From NCBI GenBank assembly GCA_037349315.1, contig JBAIAC010000048.1:39868501-39932500 (forward strand): a stretch of 64,000 nt of DNA, written 5' to 3'. The stretch is from Chelydra serpentina (lineage: Eukaryota; Chordata; Testudines; Chelydridae). The translations under genes and the position numbers were made by a program. How positions within the stretch are numbered: the stretch's first letter is position 1; each line of letters starts with the position of its first letter. The notes under the pieces were generated by a model. It worked only from the letters and a program-made list of their open reading frames with translations. It was not told the origin of the DNA and did no database searches. Of the stretch, positions 1 through 10,190 are shown piece by piece.

Positions 1-802
1 TGAAAGGTTTTGGGGAGATTGGGATTGGAGGCTGGCAGGAGGAGAGGACTGGGAAACTGGGCCTGGGAGTTGGGTTGGAGATGGAGAGCAGCTGGGCAAG
101 GACACTGGGAGCCAGGGAAAAATGCGCTGGGAAGGAGAATGAGATTGTCAAGGAGCCTGGGTGGTGGGACTGTCTAGGCAAGAGGACTGGAAACCAGGGG
201 GGATGGGAAAGGATCTAGAAGGAGGGCAATAAACAAAAATTCACAGAAACCCTTGACCTGTCCCTGACTTTTACTAAAAATAACTGTGGCAAAGTGGGTA
301 GGGAGGAGGGTCCAGTACCAGAGTGGCTGGGGCTCCGAGATCCCCTCTGCCACCTGTGGTGGCTGGAAGCTGCGGGAGGCACCGCTGACCTGGGGATGAA
401 GTGGAAAATGTCACAGAGGTCTCCGGAACTCACGGATTCCATTACTTCCGTGAGAAAAATCTTAGCCTTAAGTATGAAGCCCTCAGATACCACAATGATA
501 AGAACCATTCAAAAGCCCATAAGGAAATAAATAATTCTTTCTTCAGAGCAGGATTTGAATACTGTGCAGTAAATAAGGATAGCCTCACATTGAACAATCA
601 GGATCAAACAAAATTATTGAGTAGCTGGTCATTAAGTGAGAACTGTTCATCTTATGCACTGAATGATACAGTGACCCTACACAAAAATTATGATCACACA
701 ATTAAAGACTATTATAATGGATATGTGCAAAGAGGCTAAATTAAGTTTGCACAGGCAACATTACTTCTTGCATTTCCTATTTTTAGAGTGCTTGACTTTC
801 TA
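1..802. other. Unclassified sequence left of the solo LTR
   Basis: The first 220 bases are purine-rich (GGGA/GGAGA runs). Bases about 240-480 (ACTTTTACTAAAAATAACTG and following) look like a dispersed repeat, but no terminal repeats could be placed. A plus-strand open frame at 401-739 (112 codons) has no family I recognise and no splice context, so I do not call it a gene. No DBF4 exon was recognised here on the minus strand. Confidence 0.4.
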
Positions 803-807
803 ACCTT

Positions 808-1549
808 TGTAGTAAGGTGAGGCCCTGAAGCATAATCCCTTGGTATCAGTGGCCTGGTATGAGGCCTAAGGCCTGAGCTAAAGTAATGGTCAAGACTTTG
901 CTAACATAAAGCAAAGTTAAGCTGTGAGCCAGAGGCAGGTCCTGCTCACAGGAGCTGGCAAGGAAAGGGCTGATGTTACATAAACATATTCTGTTGCACA
1001 AATATGTATTGGATACCAGACCATTCTTATACCATCCACATAGATAACAAGGACAGGGGCAAAAGGGTAATATGATGGATAGAGTTGTTTTGTTCGAACC
1101 AACATGTACAAGGTAGGAGGCGGCACCTTACTGCGTAGAGGGGTTGTACCTCGTTACATAGAAGGGTTGCACCTCAATACGTCAGAAGTGATGTGTAACT
1201 TGTTTGTACCTGTGTATAAGAATGCAGCCCTGGGGCGGTCTCTTTGTCTGGCCTAGGGGGCAGTGGAAAGTCCCACCACTGACTGAGCCGGTCAATTGTC
1301 AGGGAGCACAAATTCGTAGTATGCCTGGTAGAGTCTATCAGGAACTATCACTGTGCTTCGTTTGAATAAACCTGGCCGGGTGCCTTCATACCTTATCAGA
1401 GTCTGTGGTCTTTGGGGGTTCTCTCGGGGTCTGCTGTGTCAGCTATCTGCGCAGAGCTGGGGCCACACACAGAGGGAACACACGCACACAGCCGACTGAT
1501 ATCAACATTGAACAGAGCAGAGCACCACACCGGTAGCCGTCTGACAACA
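808..1549 (+). mobile_element. Solo LTR of an endogenous retrovirus-like element
   Basis: The element starts TGTAGTAAGG and ends CTGACAACA. It is flanked by a perfect 5-bp duplication, ACCTT, at 803-807 and 1550-1554. A TATA-like TGTATAAGAA lies near 1210, an AATAAA polyadenylation signal at about 1364, and a U5-like stretch (TTTGGGGGTTCTCTC) follows. No internal viral genes are present, so it is a recombined solo LTR. The 5-bp duplication fits several LTR groups, so I do not assign a class. Confidence 0.85.
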
Positions 1550-1785
1550 ACCTTAATGATGTTCTTTCAATGTAAGGTTTTCGTGCATAATTGTAAAATA
1601 AAACCAGCACAATTTATAATGGCGTACCTGTCATTCTTTCTGAATAAAAGAATTCAAACTGCTACAAAATGAGATTACAGAATTGCGATTTGAGAAGTTT
1701 AAAGAAAATAATGAGTATACATAATTGTATTAATAAAGAAGAAAATTGTCAGACACATAGATTAACATAATTTGTTGGGGAAGAG

Positions 1786-2130
1786 TCAACATGTTTTTGG
1801 TAAAGGAAAATCATGCCTCACCAATCTACTAGAATTCGGGGGGGGGGGGGGAGGAAGGGGGTCAACAAGCATGTGGACAAGGATGATCCAGTGGATATAG
1901 TGTACATAGATTTCTCAGAAAACCTTTGACAAGGTTCCTCACCAAAGGCTTTTAAGCAAAGTAAGCTGTCATGGGATAAGAGGGAAGGTGCTCTCATGGA
2001 TTGGTAACTGGTTAAAAGATAGGAAACAAAGGATAGGTATAAATGGTCAGTTTTAGACTGGAGAAAGGTAAATAGTGGTGTCTGTGCTGGGATCAGTCCT
2101 AATCAACATATTCATAAATGAGCTGAGACA
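1786..2130 (+). mobile_element. CR1 LINE fragment (reverse transcriptase region), decayed
   Basis: Translated in broken frames, this piece reads like the CR1 reverse transcriptase segment around the DPVDIVY-DF motif and the downstream loop. It carries stops, frameshifts and a G-run insertion near 1840. It matches the CR1-clade LINE seen on the other strand at 45546-45836. It is non-functional. Confidence 0.7.
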
Positions 2131-2483
2131 GACACCCAGCACAGAAAATTTCAGCCAAAAAGGTTAGAGTTAGGCAAAGTTATAAGTAACTGAAAACAAG
2201 GTCTTAAAATGGAAAGTATTGGATGACCGTAATCTTATAGGCAACGCTACCAGCTCCAATTAACATAGAAAAAAACATTGAATAAGAAAATTCTTTTTAG
2301 TGTTAAGCTAAGGGTTCATTATAAATAATGAGAAAAACATATAGAAAATAAAATTACTTGACAACATTTTTTCAATTATTCCTTTTTTTGCCATGTATAT
2401 ACAGAAGATAATGTACTGGAAAAATATCCAGGACTTGCATATTATTTTTCCCACTTTGTAAACACACATGATTTTTAACTTAC

Positions 2484-2659
2484 CCCTCCTAGTTCCTTAA
2501 GGTCCTTCTCTAATTTTTCAGAGATCACATTAGAAGGAATATCAAGATAAAACACCTTTCCAGTAAGTGGCTTATATTTAGATTTCTCTGCCTTTGTGGT
2601 ATCTTTTTTCAAAGTTTTCGGAGAAGGTTTATTTTTTTCTGTTTTTCCTTGCGTTCCAC
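2484..2659 (-). CDS. DBF4: DBF4, second coding exon (partial gene)
   Basis: DBF4 is the regulatory subunit of the CDC7 kinase, which phosphorylates MCM helicase to fire replication origins in the nucleus. The exon encodes a lysine-rich stretch followed by [20 protein letters not shown] and KELGG. This is the start of the conserved N-terminal (motif N, BRCT-like) region of vertebrate DBF4. On the minus strand the donor is GGAGGG|GTAAGT, just below 2484. The acceptor is CAG|GTGGAACG at 2659; a CAG three bases further upstream is a possible alternative. The exon enters in phase 1 and leaves in phase 0, matching the first exon. Later exons lie left of the window. Identification rests on recalled family sequence; splice-site choice is inferred. 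Confidence 0.88.
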
Positions 2660-2978
2660 CTGCTGTCAAAAGGGTAGATAATTTGAATAGGATTATATTT
2701 TATGTACTTGTGTGTTTACAAAAATACATTTCCCTCTTTAAGGCCAAATTCAAGTAGGGAGAGTAGGGGAAGGATAAGCCAAGATTCTGCATGAACAGGA
2801 TATATTTTTGATGAACTGTGACCCTAAAACATACAAGAAAGAAAAGTACCTTAACAATAATAGAGCACCTAGCTTTAAAATAATATTAAAGTTTTGTTCA
2901 TTATTTCAATTTTCAGAAGATATTTTGATGCCTATCCAAAATAATTTAAAAACAGTGACACTAGTATTAAAGGGGGGC

Positions 2979-3118
2979 AACCACCAAAGGCCCCAATCCT
3001 GCAAACACCTATGCATATCCTTAACTTTTAAGCATACAAGTGTTCTCAATGACTCAAGCCGGATTACTCACAGCTTAAAGTTAAACATGTGCATAAGTAT
3101 TTGCAAGTGTGGGGCCTA
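2979..3118. repeat. Palindromic MITE-like repeat
   Basis: The ends GGCCCCAATCCTGCAAACAC and TTTGCAAGTGTGGGGCC are near-inverted copies. The same family recurs at 21206-21342. It has no coding potential. Confidence 0.55.
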
Positions 3119-3827
3119 ATTCATTCAAATTGTTCTCTTAGGGCATGATCCAAAACCCACTGAAGGCAGTAGAAAGATTTCCAGTGAATTCAGTGGATAT
3201 TACCACCAAGTCCTTACAGTTCTACTTTTAAAAGCCTCTTTTACAGTTGATTTTCTTTTTCACCATTAGCAGTATAATGTCCTCTTTTCTTTCCACCCAA
3301 TTTGCCAAATATTACATTGTGTTTGTAATGATGCACCACTAGAAAATGTACTGGTATCATCAAGGACACACACAATGTTCTGGGAACTGAACGTACCTCT
3401 CTTTACTATTCTCTTAAAGTAGCAATACTTTTTTTGGGTATGCTATCCGCAAAACACATATTTAAAGGCAAACAAAATATCAAAAAAGAAGATTAAAGAC
3501 TAGTTTCTGTTCGGTCACTTGACTTCAGATTTGTTAAACAGGTAGAAGAACTCAATCCAACTCCCATTTAAATAATTGAGAAATGGATAGGGTCCTAAAT
3601 GAGGGAAGAACTTGGATCTAAACAACCAATAACCACTCAATAATTACAATTTTCTAAACCACAAAATAACTTTACGGTAATATCTCACTGAAGAAAACAT
3701 TTAGAGAAGTGATATTGCAGTCATTCATGGAAGGACTATTTCCATGGGACTTCAGATTAAAATTTTGCAAACATAGTAGATACAAAAACTAAGTTTTTAA
3801 AATGCATGTCTTTTCTTCTGCTCTGTC

Positions 3828-3960
3828 AGTCATTTCTATTTAGATTGTAAAACCTTTGTTACATGGATTTTCCCTTGTTATATGTACGTACGCTGCCTAA
3901 CATACTGGGTGGAGGCCTCTAGGTGCTGCCATAATATGATTAAATTAAGTTACAATAGTA
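3828..3960 (+). mobile_element. Old L3/CR1-like LINE 3'-end fragment
   Basis: The pattern TTAGATTGTAA...CTGCC..., followed by a GGTGCTGCCATAATA tail, resembles the 3' end of an ancient amniote LINE. The same family appears on the other strand near 41840-42060. The fragment is short and diverged. Confidence 0.35.
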
Positions 3961-4160
3961 TTATGGTAGCACCTACAGGAAACTCTTATGTGTGGCATCC
4001 CAAACAATGGGTGGGTGCAAACATTTACATAAGTTTAACTTTATTCACATGACTAGTCACATAAGGTTCTATCACAATATTAGTTTTAACAGCAAAATTT
4101 TCAGACAACAAAAAAAGCTCTTCCCCTTGAAGAGCATGTAACATAACATATGCCTAAAAC

Positions 4161-4693
4161 CAGGGGTGAAAGTAACTTACAGGATTTACTGGTACACCGG
4201 GAGTTCTGGGTGGGGGCGTGGCCTCTACCGGAAGAGGCAATTTAAAGGGCCCGGGGCTCCAGCCACCGCAGAGCTCCGGGCATTTTAAATCCCTGCTGGA
4301 GCCGGGCTCCAGCGGTGCTTTAAAAGGCCCGGTGCTCCTGCCACTGCGGGGAGCCACGGGCCTTTTAAAGCGCTGCCCGAGCTCCCCTGCCAGAGCTCCG
4401 GCAACACTTTAAAGGGCCCGGGACTCCCCGCAGCAGCTGGAGCCCTGGGCCCTTTAAATCCCTGCCAGAGCCCTGCCGCCGCTACTCGCACCTGCCACTG
4501 TGGGGAGCCCCGGGCCTTTTAAAGTGCCGCCTGAGCCTCACTGCCAGAGCTCCGGAGGTGCTTTAATGGGTCTGGCGCTCCGCGCAATGGAAGGAATACT
4601 GGGCCCTCTAAAACACCACCAGGGAAGCCGGTCTGGTCCAGCATGGCGTACTGGCTCTTGCCGGTACACCGGACCGGCTTACCTTCACCTCTG
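4161..4693. mobile_element. Non-autonomous hAT-type MITE, GC-rich
   Basis: Terminal inverted repeats are CAGGGGTGAAAGTAAC on the left and the complement of CTTACCTTCACCTCTG on the right. The flanks CCTAAAAC (4153-4160) and CCCAAAAC (4694-4701) form an 8-bp target duplication with one mismatch, as expected for hAT. The interior is GC-rich with loosely repeated CCGGGCCTTTTAAA blocks and no transposase. Confidence 0.8.
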
Positions 4694-5977
4694 CCCAAAA
4701 CAAACCACAATACAGTTCCAGCCTTTCAACTGGATGTGTTTGCGTGGACCTCTCTGGAGCCCAATAGATCCACCCAGACAAACATAATTGCAAGATTACG
4801 CCCTTAAACATGCAAATTAATAGCTTTACTCAAGAGATTAGAGATACTGAACCCAATCCTGTGATTAGTTTCTTCTTTCTATGAATAGTGTCACGGATGT
4901 CAATAGATTAACTTGAGTTACGAGTACGGATTGCAAAAAAGATCAAACCATAAAACTCCACCTTTCCAGCATATCATGTAATTCAAAATTTAAAAAGTGG
5001 GGGATTAACTTTATCTTGCAACCACACAAAGGCCATGATCCTGTAAAATGATCCACACAAGTTGTCTCCCATTAGCAAAGGCAGACCCATGCATCCATGA
5101 GCCCCACTGACTGCAAAAGACCTCACCCTCTGTGAATCAACTTGCAAGAGTGGGACCTTAAAGGGAAAATGCAAGGTAACTAACAATTTATATATCAATT
5201 ATCTTTTCTAGGTTACTTTAATACCAGAAATTAACAAAACAAATACATTTTAATACCAAAAGCCTCATTCCTGCAAGCTGCTCTGTGAGGAGGGACCTGC
5301 TGCCAGGTTTAATGATGTCAATGGCGGAAGGGGGTCTCTGCCTGCATGGAACAGTTTATAGGGCTTAGGCCTAATTTACTCTTCCATGTATCTACTAATT
5401 ACTTATTTTCAGCACTTCAGACAACTTGTACAATGAACAGGCTAACCAGTTTAACTTATTTCTAGTCAGTTTCACCTTTTGTTCTCATGTATCAGCATAA
5501 AACAGTATTGAGCTTCCAACATTAGAGAGAAAGGTTTTAAAAACCTAACCATTTCAGCTTTCTTTTGAATTTTCAATTACTGGAAGGTGGTGGTGTTTAC
5601 AAATACAGCAGAGATATTCGTTTATCCATTTTGTGTTTGAGTTTTTGTTAATAAATGGGACTATCTGACCAAATAAAATTAAACATGTTTACAGATTTGT
5701 AGGAAATGGAACATCAGGCTTCAATCCTAGAACTAGTGCCATGCTCCTAGACCCTTGAGCCCAGAAGGAGACAAAATGCTGGATTGAGGCCCCATCACAG
5801 ATAGTAATTAAATGTAGCCCTCTTGTTATTTGAAGGACTTGAGAAAAGCAACTCCCAGTTAGCAATTTACCTAAATTAATTTGTTAAAAAAATCCATTAC
5901 ACTGAATGAGATTTACAATCACTTTGAACTGCTTTCCATAATAGCTTAAGATCACATGGCGAAAGACCATCACCTAC

Positions 5978-6023
5978 GTGTAACTTGTCCTTTGTTGCTA
6001 ATCTTCATAGCACTTGGTTTCAT
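5978..6023 (-). CDS. DBF4: DBF4, first coding exon with start codon
   Basis: On the minus strand an ATG at 6023-6021 opens 15 codons plus one base. They read MKPSAMKISNKGQVT, which lines up with the start of mammalian DBF4 (initial Met, then Ala-Met-basic-Ile and Lys-Gly at matching places). The donor is CAC|GTAGGT just below 5978. The exon leaves in phase 1, which fits the second exon at 2659 and gives a join of the same length as in mammals. It lies about 0.7 kb from the CpG-rich region, so the 5' UTR or promoter probably extends across the adjacent minisatellite. The upstream limit of the transcript is not visible. Confidence 0.82.
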
Positions 6024-6216
6024 TTTCCTGGTGAGTCACATTTTTCCCTCCACCTTCCTTCGAGGGTTATGACCTGCAGGAGAAATAGTTCAACAGAGAA
6101 TTTAAACGCCCATGAGAGGGACAGAGGCAGTCCATGCACACTCCCCACCCCCGAGTTACTGCTCCCTGGCTCCCACCTCCAAAGCATGCTGCTTCCAAGC
6201 CCCAGTCACCCCCCCC

Positions 6217-6660
6217 CCACCGCTCCCCCGTCCCTCGCACCCCCCGTCCAGCCACCGCTCCCCTGCCCCTCTCCCAACGGTCACCCCCCCCCCAGCCACC
6301 GCTCCCCTGCCCCTCTCCCAACGGTCACCCCCCCCCAGCCACCGCTCCCCTGCCCCTCTCCCAACGGTCACCCCCCCCCAGCCACCACTCCCCTGCCCCT
6401 CTCCCAACGGTCACCCCCGCCCCAGCCGCCGCTCCCCTGCCCCTCTCCCAACGGTCACCCCCGCCCCAGCCGCCGCTCCCCTGCCCCTCTCCCAACGGTC
6501 ACCCCCCCCGCCAGCCACCGCTCCCCTGCCCCCTCCCAACGGTCACCCCCCCCGCCAGCCACCGCTCCCCTGCCCCCTCCCAACGGTCACCCCCGCCCCA
6601 GCCGCCGCTCCCCTGCCCCTCTCCCAACGGTCACCCCCGCCGCTCCCCTACCCCTTTCCC
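6217..6660. repeat. 43-44 bp C-rich minisatellite next to the shared promoter
   Basis: Nine copies of CCCAACGGTCACCCC are spaced 43-44 bp apart (CAACGG at 6275, 6319, 6362, 6405, 6449, 6493, 6537, 6581 and 6625). The rest of each unit is CCACCGCTCCCCTGCCCCTC. The minus strand is G-rich with runs that could form quadruplexes. CAACGG fits the Myb-type site YAACNG. Long proline-rich frames through it are by-products of the repeat. Confidence 0.92.
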
Positions 6661-7140
6661 CCGGCTGCCCCCGCGCCCTGGTCGCGGGTGAGGAGAGGGC
6701 TGCTGCTGCTCGCTCACCGTAGCTCTGAGGCGGGTAACCAGGGCCGAGCCCCGTCCCTCCCACCCCCGGCCACCGTGACCGGGGCGCTCTCACCCCGCCG
6801 GTGGCTCTTTCGGCGCTTTCCCGCCTCGCGAGTCCGACCTCAATAGGGGCCTACTCGCCTGGCCTCCTTCCTTCCCTGCGCGGCCCGCCGGCGGGCGGGG
6901 CTCACTAGCGCCGCCCCCTGAGGAGGCGGCACGGCTGGCGCTGCCCGGCGGAGGGGGATGCCGGCGCGAGGCTAATGGCAGTGTCGGTGCCGGGGCTGCC
7001 CTTCCCCCCAGCGCTGGGAGCAGAGTGACTCGGGGCGGGCTCCTGCCTCCCAACAACCCGGTACGGGGCAGCGTGCGGGCGGCTGATGGCCTCGGGCCGG
7101 GGATGAGCTCTCGGGTGGGAACGCTGCTGTAGGGGGGCAC
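6660..7140. promoter_or_regulatory. CpG-rich divergent promoter region of DBF4 and SLC25A40
   Basis: This stretch is very GC-rich with many CpGs. It lies between the DBF4 start codon on the minus strand and the SLC25A40 coding exons on the plus strand, and the two genes are also neighbours in this head-to-head layout in mammals. An untranslated first exon of SLC25A40 is expected here; CCCG|GTACGG near 7061 is one possible donor but is not proven. No minus-strand ATG occurs in it. Confidence 0.7.
6817..6825 (+). promoter_or_regulatory. Candidate E2F site
   Basis: TTTCCCGCC matches the E2F consensus TTTSSCGC. A second related block, TTTCGGCGC, lies just upstream at 6808-6816. E2F control would suit DBF4, which is expressed at G1/S. 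Binding is inferred. Confidence 0.5.
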
Positions 7141-7189
7141 AGGTCCCTTAGTGGGGGAGCGACTTGTCCCTCAGTGGCCGCAATCCTGA

Positions 7190-7722
7190 GGGGATGGTGC
7201 TTGGGGGAAAGAGTGGGGGCAGTGTCACTGGTGGGGGAATGGCGTGGGGGGAAGAAGGAATTGGGGTTGTAGTCACTAGTGGGGGGGAGAAGGAGTGGGG
7301 GCTGTAGTCACTAGTGGGGGGGGAGAAGGAGTGGGGGCTGTAGTCACTAGTGGGGGAATGGTGGGGGGAGAAGGAGTGGGGGCTGTAGTCACTAGTGGGG
7401 GGGAAGAAGGAGTGGGGGCTGTAGTCACTAGTGGGGGGAAGAAGGAGTGGGGGCTGTAGTCACTAGTGGGGGGCAGAAGGAGTGGGGGCTGTAGTCACTA
7501 GTGGGGGGAAGGAGGAGTGGGGGCTGTAGTCTCTAGTGGTGGAATCGTGTGGGGGGGAGAAGGAGTGGGGGCTGTAGTCACTAGTGGGGGGAAGAAGGAG
7601 TGGGGGGGGAAGAAGGAGTGGGGGTTGTAGTCACTAGTGGGGGGAAGGAGGAGTGGGGGCTGTAGTCTCTAGTGGTGGAATGGCGTGGGGGGGGAAAGGA
7701 GTGGGGGCTGTAGTCTCTAGTG
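7190..7722. repeat. G-rich minisatellite with repeated ACTACAGCCCCCA on the minus strand
   Basis: Units of roughly 35-40 bp read GGAGTGGGGGCTGTAGTCACTAGTGGGG with variable G-runs. There are twelve copies of GGGGYTGTAGT. The complement of ten of them contains ACTACAGCCCCCA, which fits the ACTAYRNNNCCCR promoter motif bound by ZNF143-type factors. It lies just downstream of the CpG-rich region, probably in SLC25A40 intron 1 or 5' UTR. Confidence 0.9.
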
Positions 7723-7789
7723 GGGATGACCAGGGAAGCAAGGGAGGGTCTTTTACTGCAATGCGGCTTCCGCCCTCCCTGGCCCATAT

Positions 7790-8990
7790 GCAGCTTGTCT
7801 GTGTGCAGCAATGGTCCCCTCGCGACACAGTGGCGTGGACACTTTAGCCTGACTGGGACAAGGACCACGGCGGCTCTCTCAATAAACCTGCGCAAGCGCA
7901 TTGCCTACACTCTGGCTGAGACTTTCAAAGAGATTACAGTAGCCGATTATCGCGATGTTATAGACCACATCAATGCGCTATTCCGCATCTAGGCATGCAT
8001 GCAGCCCTTACCCTCCTCGCCCAAAGAGTCCGCACTGAAAAAACTCCTTCCCGAAAAAAAAGCCGCTTACCGCGAACCTGCTCTTCTCTTTCTCTACCAC
8101 GTACTGGCCACTGCGACTGGCTCCCTTCCTCCTGGCTTGAGAAGAGCTCCTGGCTGCATGCCTCCAGTGATTTAGGGGTGTCTCCCCCGGCCCCAGCACT
8201 CTCAGTCCTGTTTTTTTCCTCCTCCTCCTCCTCTCCCTCCTTCTCCTCCTCTTCCCGCTCTCGGAATGGAGGTAAGGTCACCCCCAAGTATCGCGTCCAG
8301 CTCTTTGTAGAATCGGCAGGTTGTGGGGGAGCACCCAAGCGGCCGTTTGCCTCGCGGGTTTTGCGGTAGGCACTCCACAGCTCCTTTACTTTTATCCTGC
8401 AATGCAGTGCGTCCCGGTCATGGCCCCTTTCCATCATGGCCCTTGATATCTGCCCGAAAGTATCGAAATTCCTCCGGTTGGAGCGCAGCTGGGACTGGAC
8501 AGCTTCCTCCCCCCAAACACTGATGAGGTCCAGCAACTTGCTATTGCTCCATACTGGGGCTTGCCTGGCACGTGGAGGCATGGTTACCTGGAAAGATGCG
8601 CTGAGAGCACTCCACGCCTGGCTGAGCAAACAGGAAGGGGATATTTAAAATTCCAAGGGAATTTAAAGGGTGGGAGTGGCGGTTGGTCACCTGAGGCCAG
8701 GGCAGTAGAGTTCGAACTGATGACCAGAGTGGCTAGAACAGGCATTGTGGGATACTTCCGAATACTTCTGGAGGTCAATAAGAGCGCATTGGGTGGCCAC
8801 ACTGGAGCCGCAGTGCACCAGCAGCCGCACAACAACCGTTATTCCTCTTGGGGAGGTGGAGTACCAGCAGCGCTGTTCCCGCGGAGACACAGCGCTGTAC
8901 GTGCCTTGCAAGTGTAGACGGTCAGTGAGGTACAGCTCTGTGGGAGGTTTTATTGCGCTGTAACTCGTGAGTCTAGCCAAGGCCCAAGGG
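7790..8990 (-). mobile_element. PIF/Harbinger DNA transposon remnant
   Basis: This region carries a broken Myb/SANT-like accessory gene on the minus strand (see 7970-8629). No DDE transposase is visible, and terminal repeats could not be placed exactly, so the limits are approximate. Confidence 0.6.
7970..8629 (-). pseudogene. Harbinger-type Myb/SANT-like DNA-binding protein, frameshifted
   Basis: The N-terminal part reads like a trihelix/Myb-SANT domain (APVWSNSKLLDLISVWGEEA, then RNFDTFGQISRAMMERGHDR and a C-x(n)-KVKELWSAY helix). This is the DNA-binding partner protein encoded by PIF/Harbinger transposons. At about 8330 the family continuation (CRFYKELDAILGGD) is in another frame, so the gene is broken; the following acidic stretch in this frame is not native. 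It belongs to a repeat family, not to a host gene. A second remnant of the same gene lies at 31406-31940. Confidence 0.72.
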
Positions 8991-9087
8991 TTTGGGAACT
9001 TTTGAGTTTGCTATATGAAGCATTCTCCTTTTGAATAGGATTACTACCTATTGGAGAAATGTGTGTGGAGAAATGTGTGTGTGTGTG

Positions 9088-9256
9088 CGGGGGGACGGAT
9101 AGCTCAGTGGTTTGAGCATTGGCCTACTAAACCCAGGGTTGTGAGTTCAATCCTTGAGGGGGCCATTTAGGGATCTGGGGCGAAAATCTGTCAGGGGACA
9201 GTACTTGGTCCTGCTAGTGAAGGCAGGGGACTGGACTTGATGACCTATATGTTTTG
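9088..9256 (+). mobile_element. tRNA-derived SINE, turtle Cry/PolIII type
   Basis: An RNA polymerase III A box, TAGCTCAGTGG, lies at 9100-9110 and a B box, GAGTTCAATCC, at 9143-9153. They are followed by a tRNA-unrelated body (GGTCCTGCTAGTGAAGGCAG, then GGACTTGATGACCT). The layout and body match the SINE family of hidden-necked turtles, which supports the host assignment. A GT run precedes it. Confidence 0.85.
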
Positions 9257-9373
9257 ACAGTAGTTTTAATACATAATGTTTTTTAAAGAATGCTGAAGAG
9301 ACAATGTGGAGTGATTGGCAAACAAGTTACTTATTTGTTTCATTAGCAGTCAAATCAAAAGCATGCTTTAGAA

Positions 9374-10182
9374 CAGCGGTTTTCAAACTTTTTTTCTGGC
9401 AACCCAGTTGAAGAAAATTGTTGATGCCCTGGATCCAACGGAGCTGGGGATGACAGGTTTGGGGTGTGGGAGGGCTCCGGGCTGGGGCAGAGGGTTGGGG
9501 TGTGAGGGTGAGGGTTTTGGGGTGGGGCCGGGAATGAGGTGTGTGGGAGGGGGCTCTGGGCTGGAGCAGAGGGTTGGGGTGTAGGAGGGGGTCGGCTCGG
9601 CTGGGGTCGGGGATGAGGGGTTTGGGATTCAGGAGGGGGATCTGGGTTTGTGGGGGCTCAGGGCTGGGGTTGGGGTGTAAGAGGGGATCAGGGCTCTGGG
9701 CTAGGGGTGAGGGGTTTGGGGTGCAGAAAGGGGCTCCAGGTTTGGGGAGGTCGAGGCTGGGGCGCGGGCTTACCTCGGGCAGCTCCTAGGTCAACGACAC
9801 AGCGGGGGTGCTAAGGCAGGCTTCCTACCCGTTCTGGCACTTCGGACTGCGCTGCGCCCCGGAAGTGACCAGCAGCAGGTCCGCTCCTAGGTGGAGGCAC
9901 ACGGCTCTTGCCTGCAGGCACCATCCCACCCCCAGCTCCCATTGCAGGGGCAGTGCGCGGAGCCCTATGGCCCCCCTGCCTAGGAGTTGGACCTGCTGCT
10001 GGCCACTTCCAGGGCGCAGCGTAGTGTCAAAACAGGTAGGGACTAGCCTGCGTTAGCCGGACGGCACTGCTGACGGGACTTTTAATGGCCCGGTTGGCAG
10101 TGCTGACCCGAGCTGCCGCCACTCAGTGCCTTACATTCCGTGATCCAGTACTGGGTCGCGACCTGCAGTTTGAAAACCACTG
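9374..10182. mobile_element. Non-autonomous hAT element
   Basis: It starts CAGCGGTTTTCAAACT and ends with the complement of CAGTGGTTTTCAAACTG. The flanking 8-bp duplications are CTTTAGAA (9366-9373) and CTCTAGAA (10183-10190), with one mismatch. The interior is a G-rich degenerate repeat (GGGGTGTGAGGGTGAGG...) and GC-rich sequence. It has no transposase. Confidence 0.88.
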
Positions 10183-10190
10183 CTCTAGAA

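Larger units (their letters stand above)
2660..5977 (-). other. DBF4 first intron, repeat-bearing
   Basis: This is the AT-rich intron between the two DBF4 exons. It holds a palindromic MITE-like stretch (2979-3118), an old LINE 3'-end fragment (about 3828-3960) and a GC-rich hAT-type MITE (4161-4693). Nothing else coding was recognised. Confidence 0.6.

Noticed and set aside
6718..6793. GC-rich minus-strand piece ending TACG|GTGAGC as the first DBF4 exon
   Set aside because: Its phase would fit, but it has no ATG in frame and no similarity to DBF4. The ATG-bearing exon at 6023-5978 fits both sequence and phase.
5985..6846. Three long overlapping Pro/Ser-rich frames (185-245 codons)
   Set aside because: All three are readings of the 43-44 bp C-rich minisatellite; open frames in several phases are expected from the repeat and no domain is present.
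9088..9160. A functional tRNA gene
   Set aside because: Boxes A and B are present, but the sequence continues into a SINE body and does not fold as a complete tRNA.
9541..10056. Two 82-codon plus-strand frames
   Set aside because: Both are inside the hAT element at 9374-10182 and come from its G-rich degenerate repeat.
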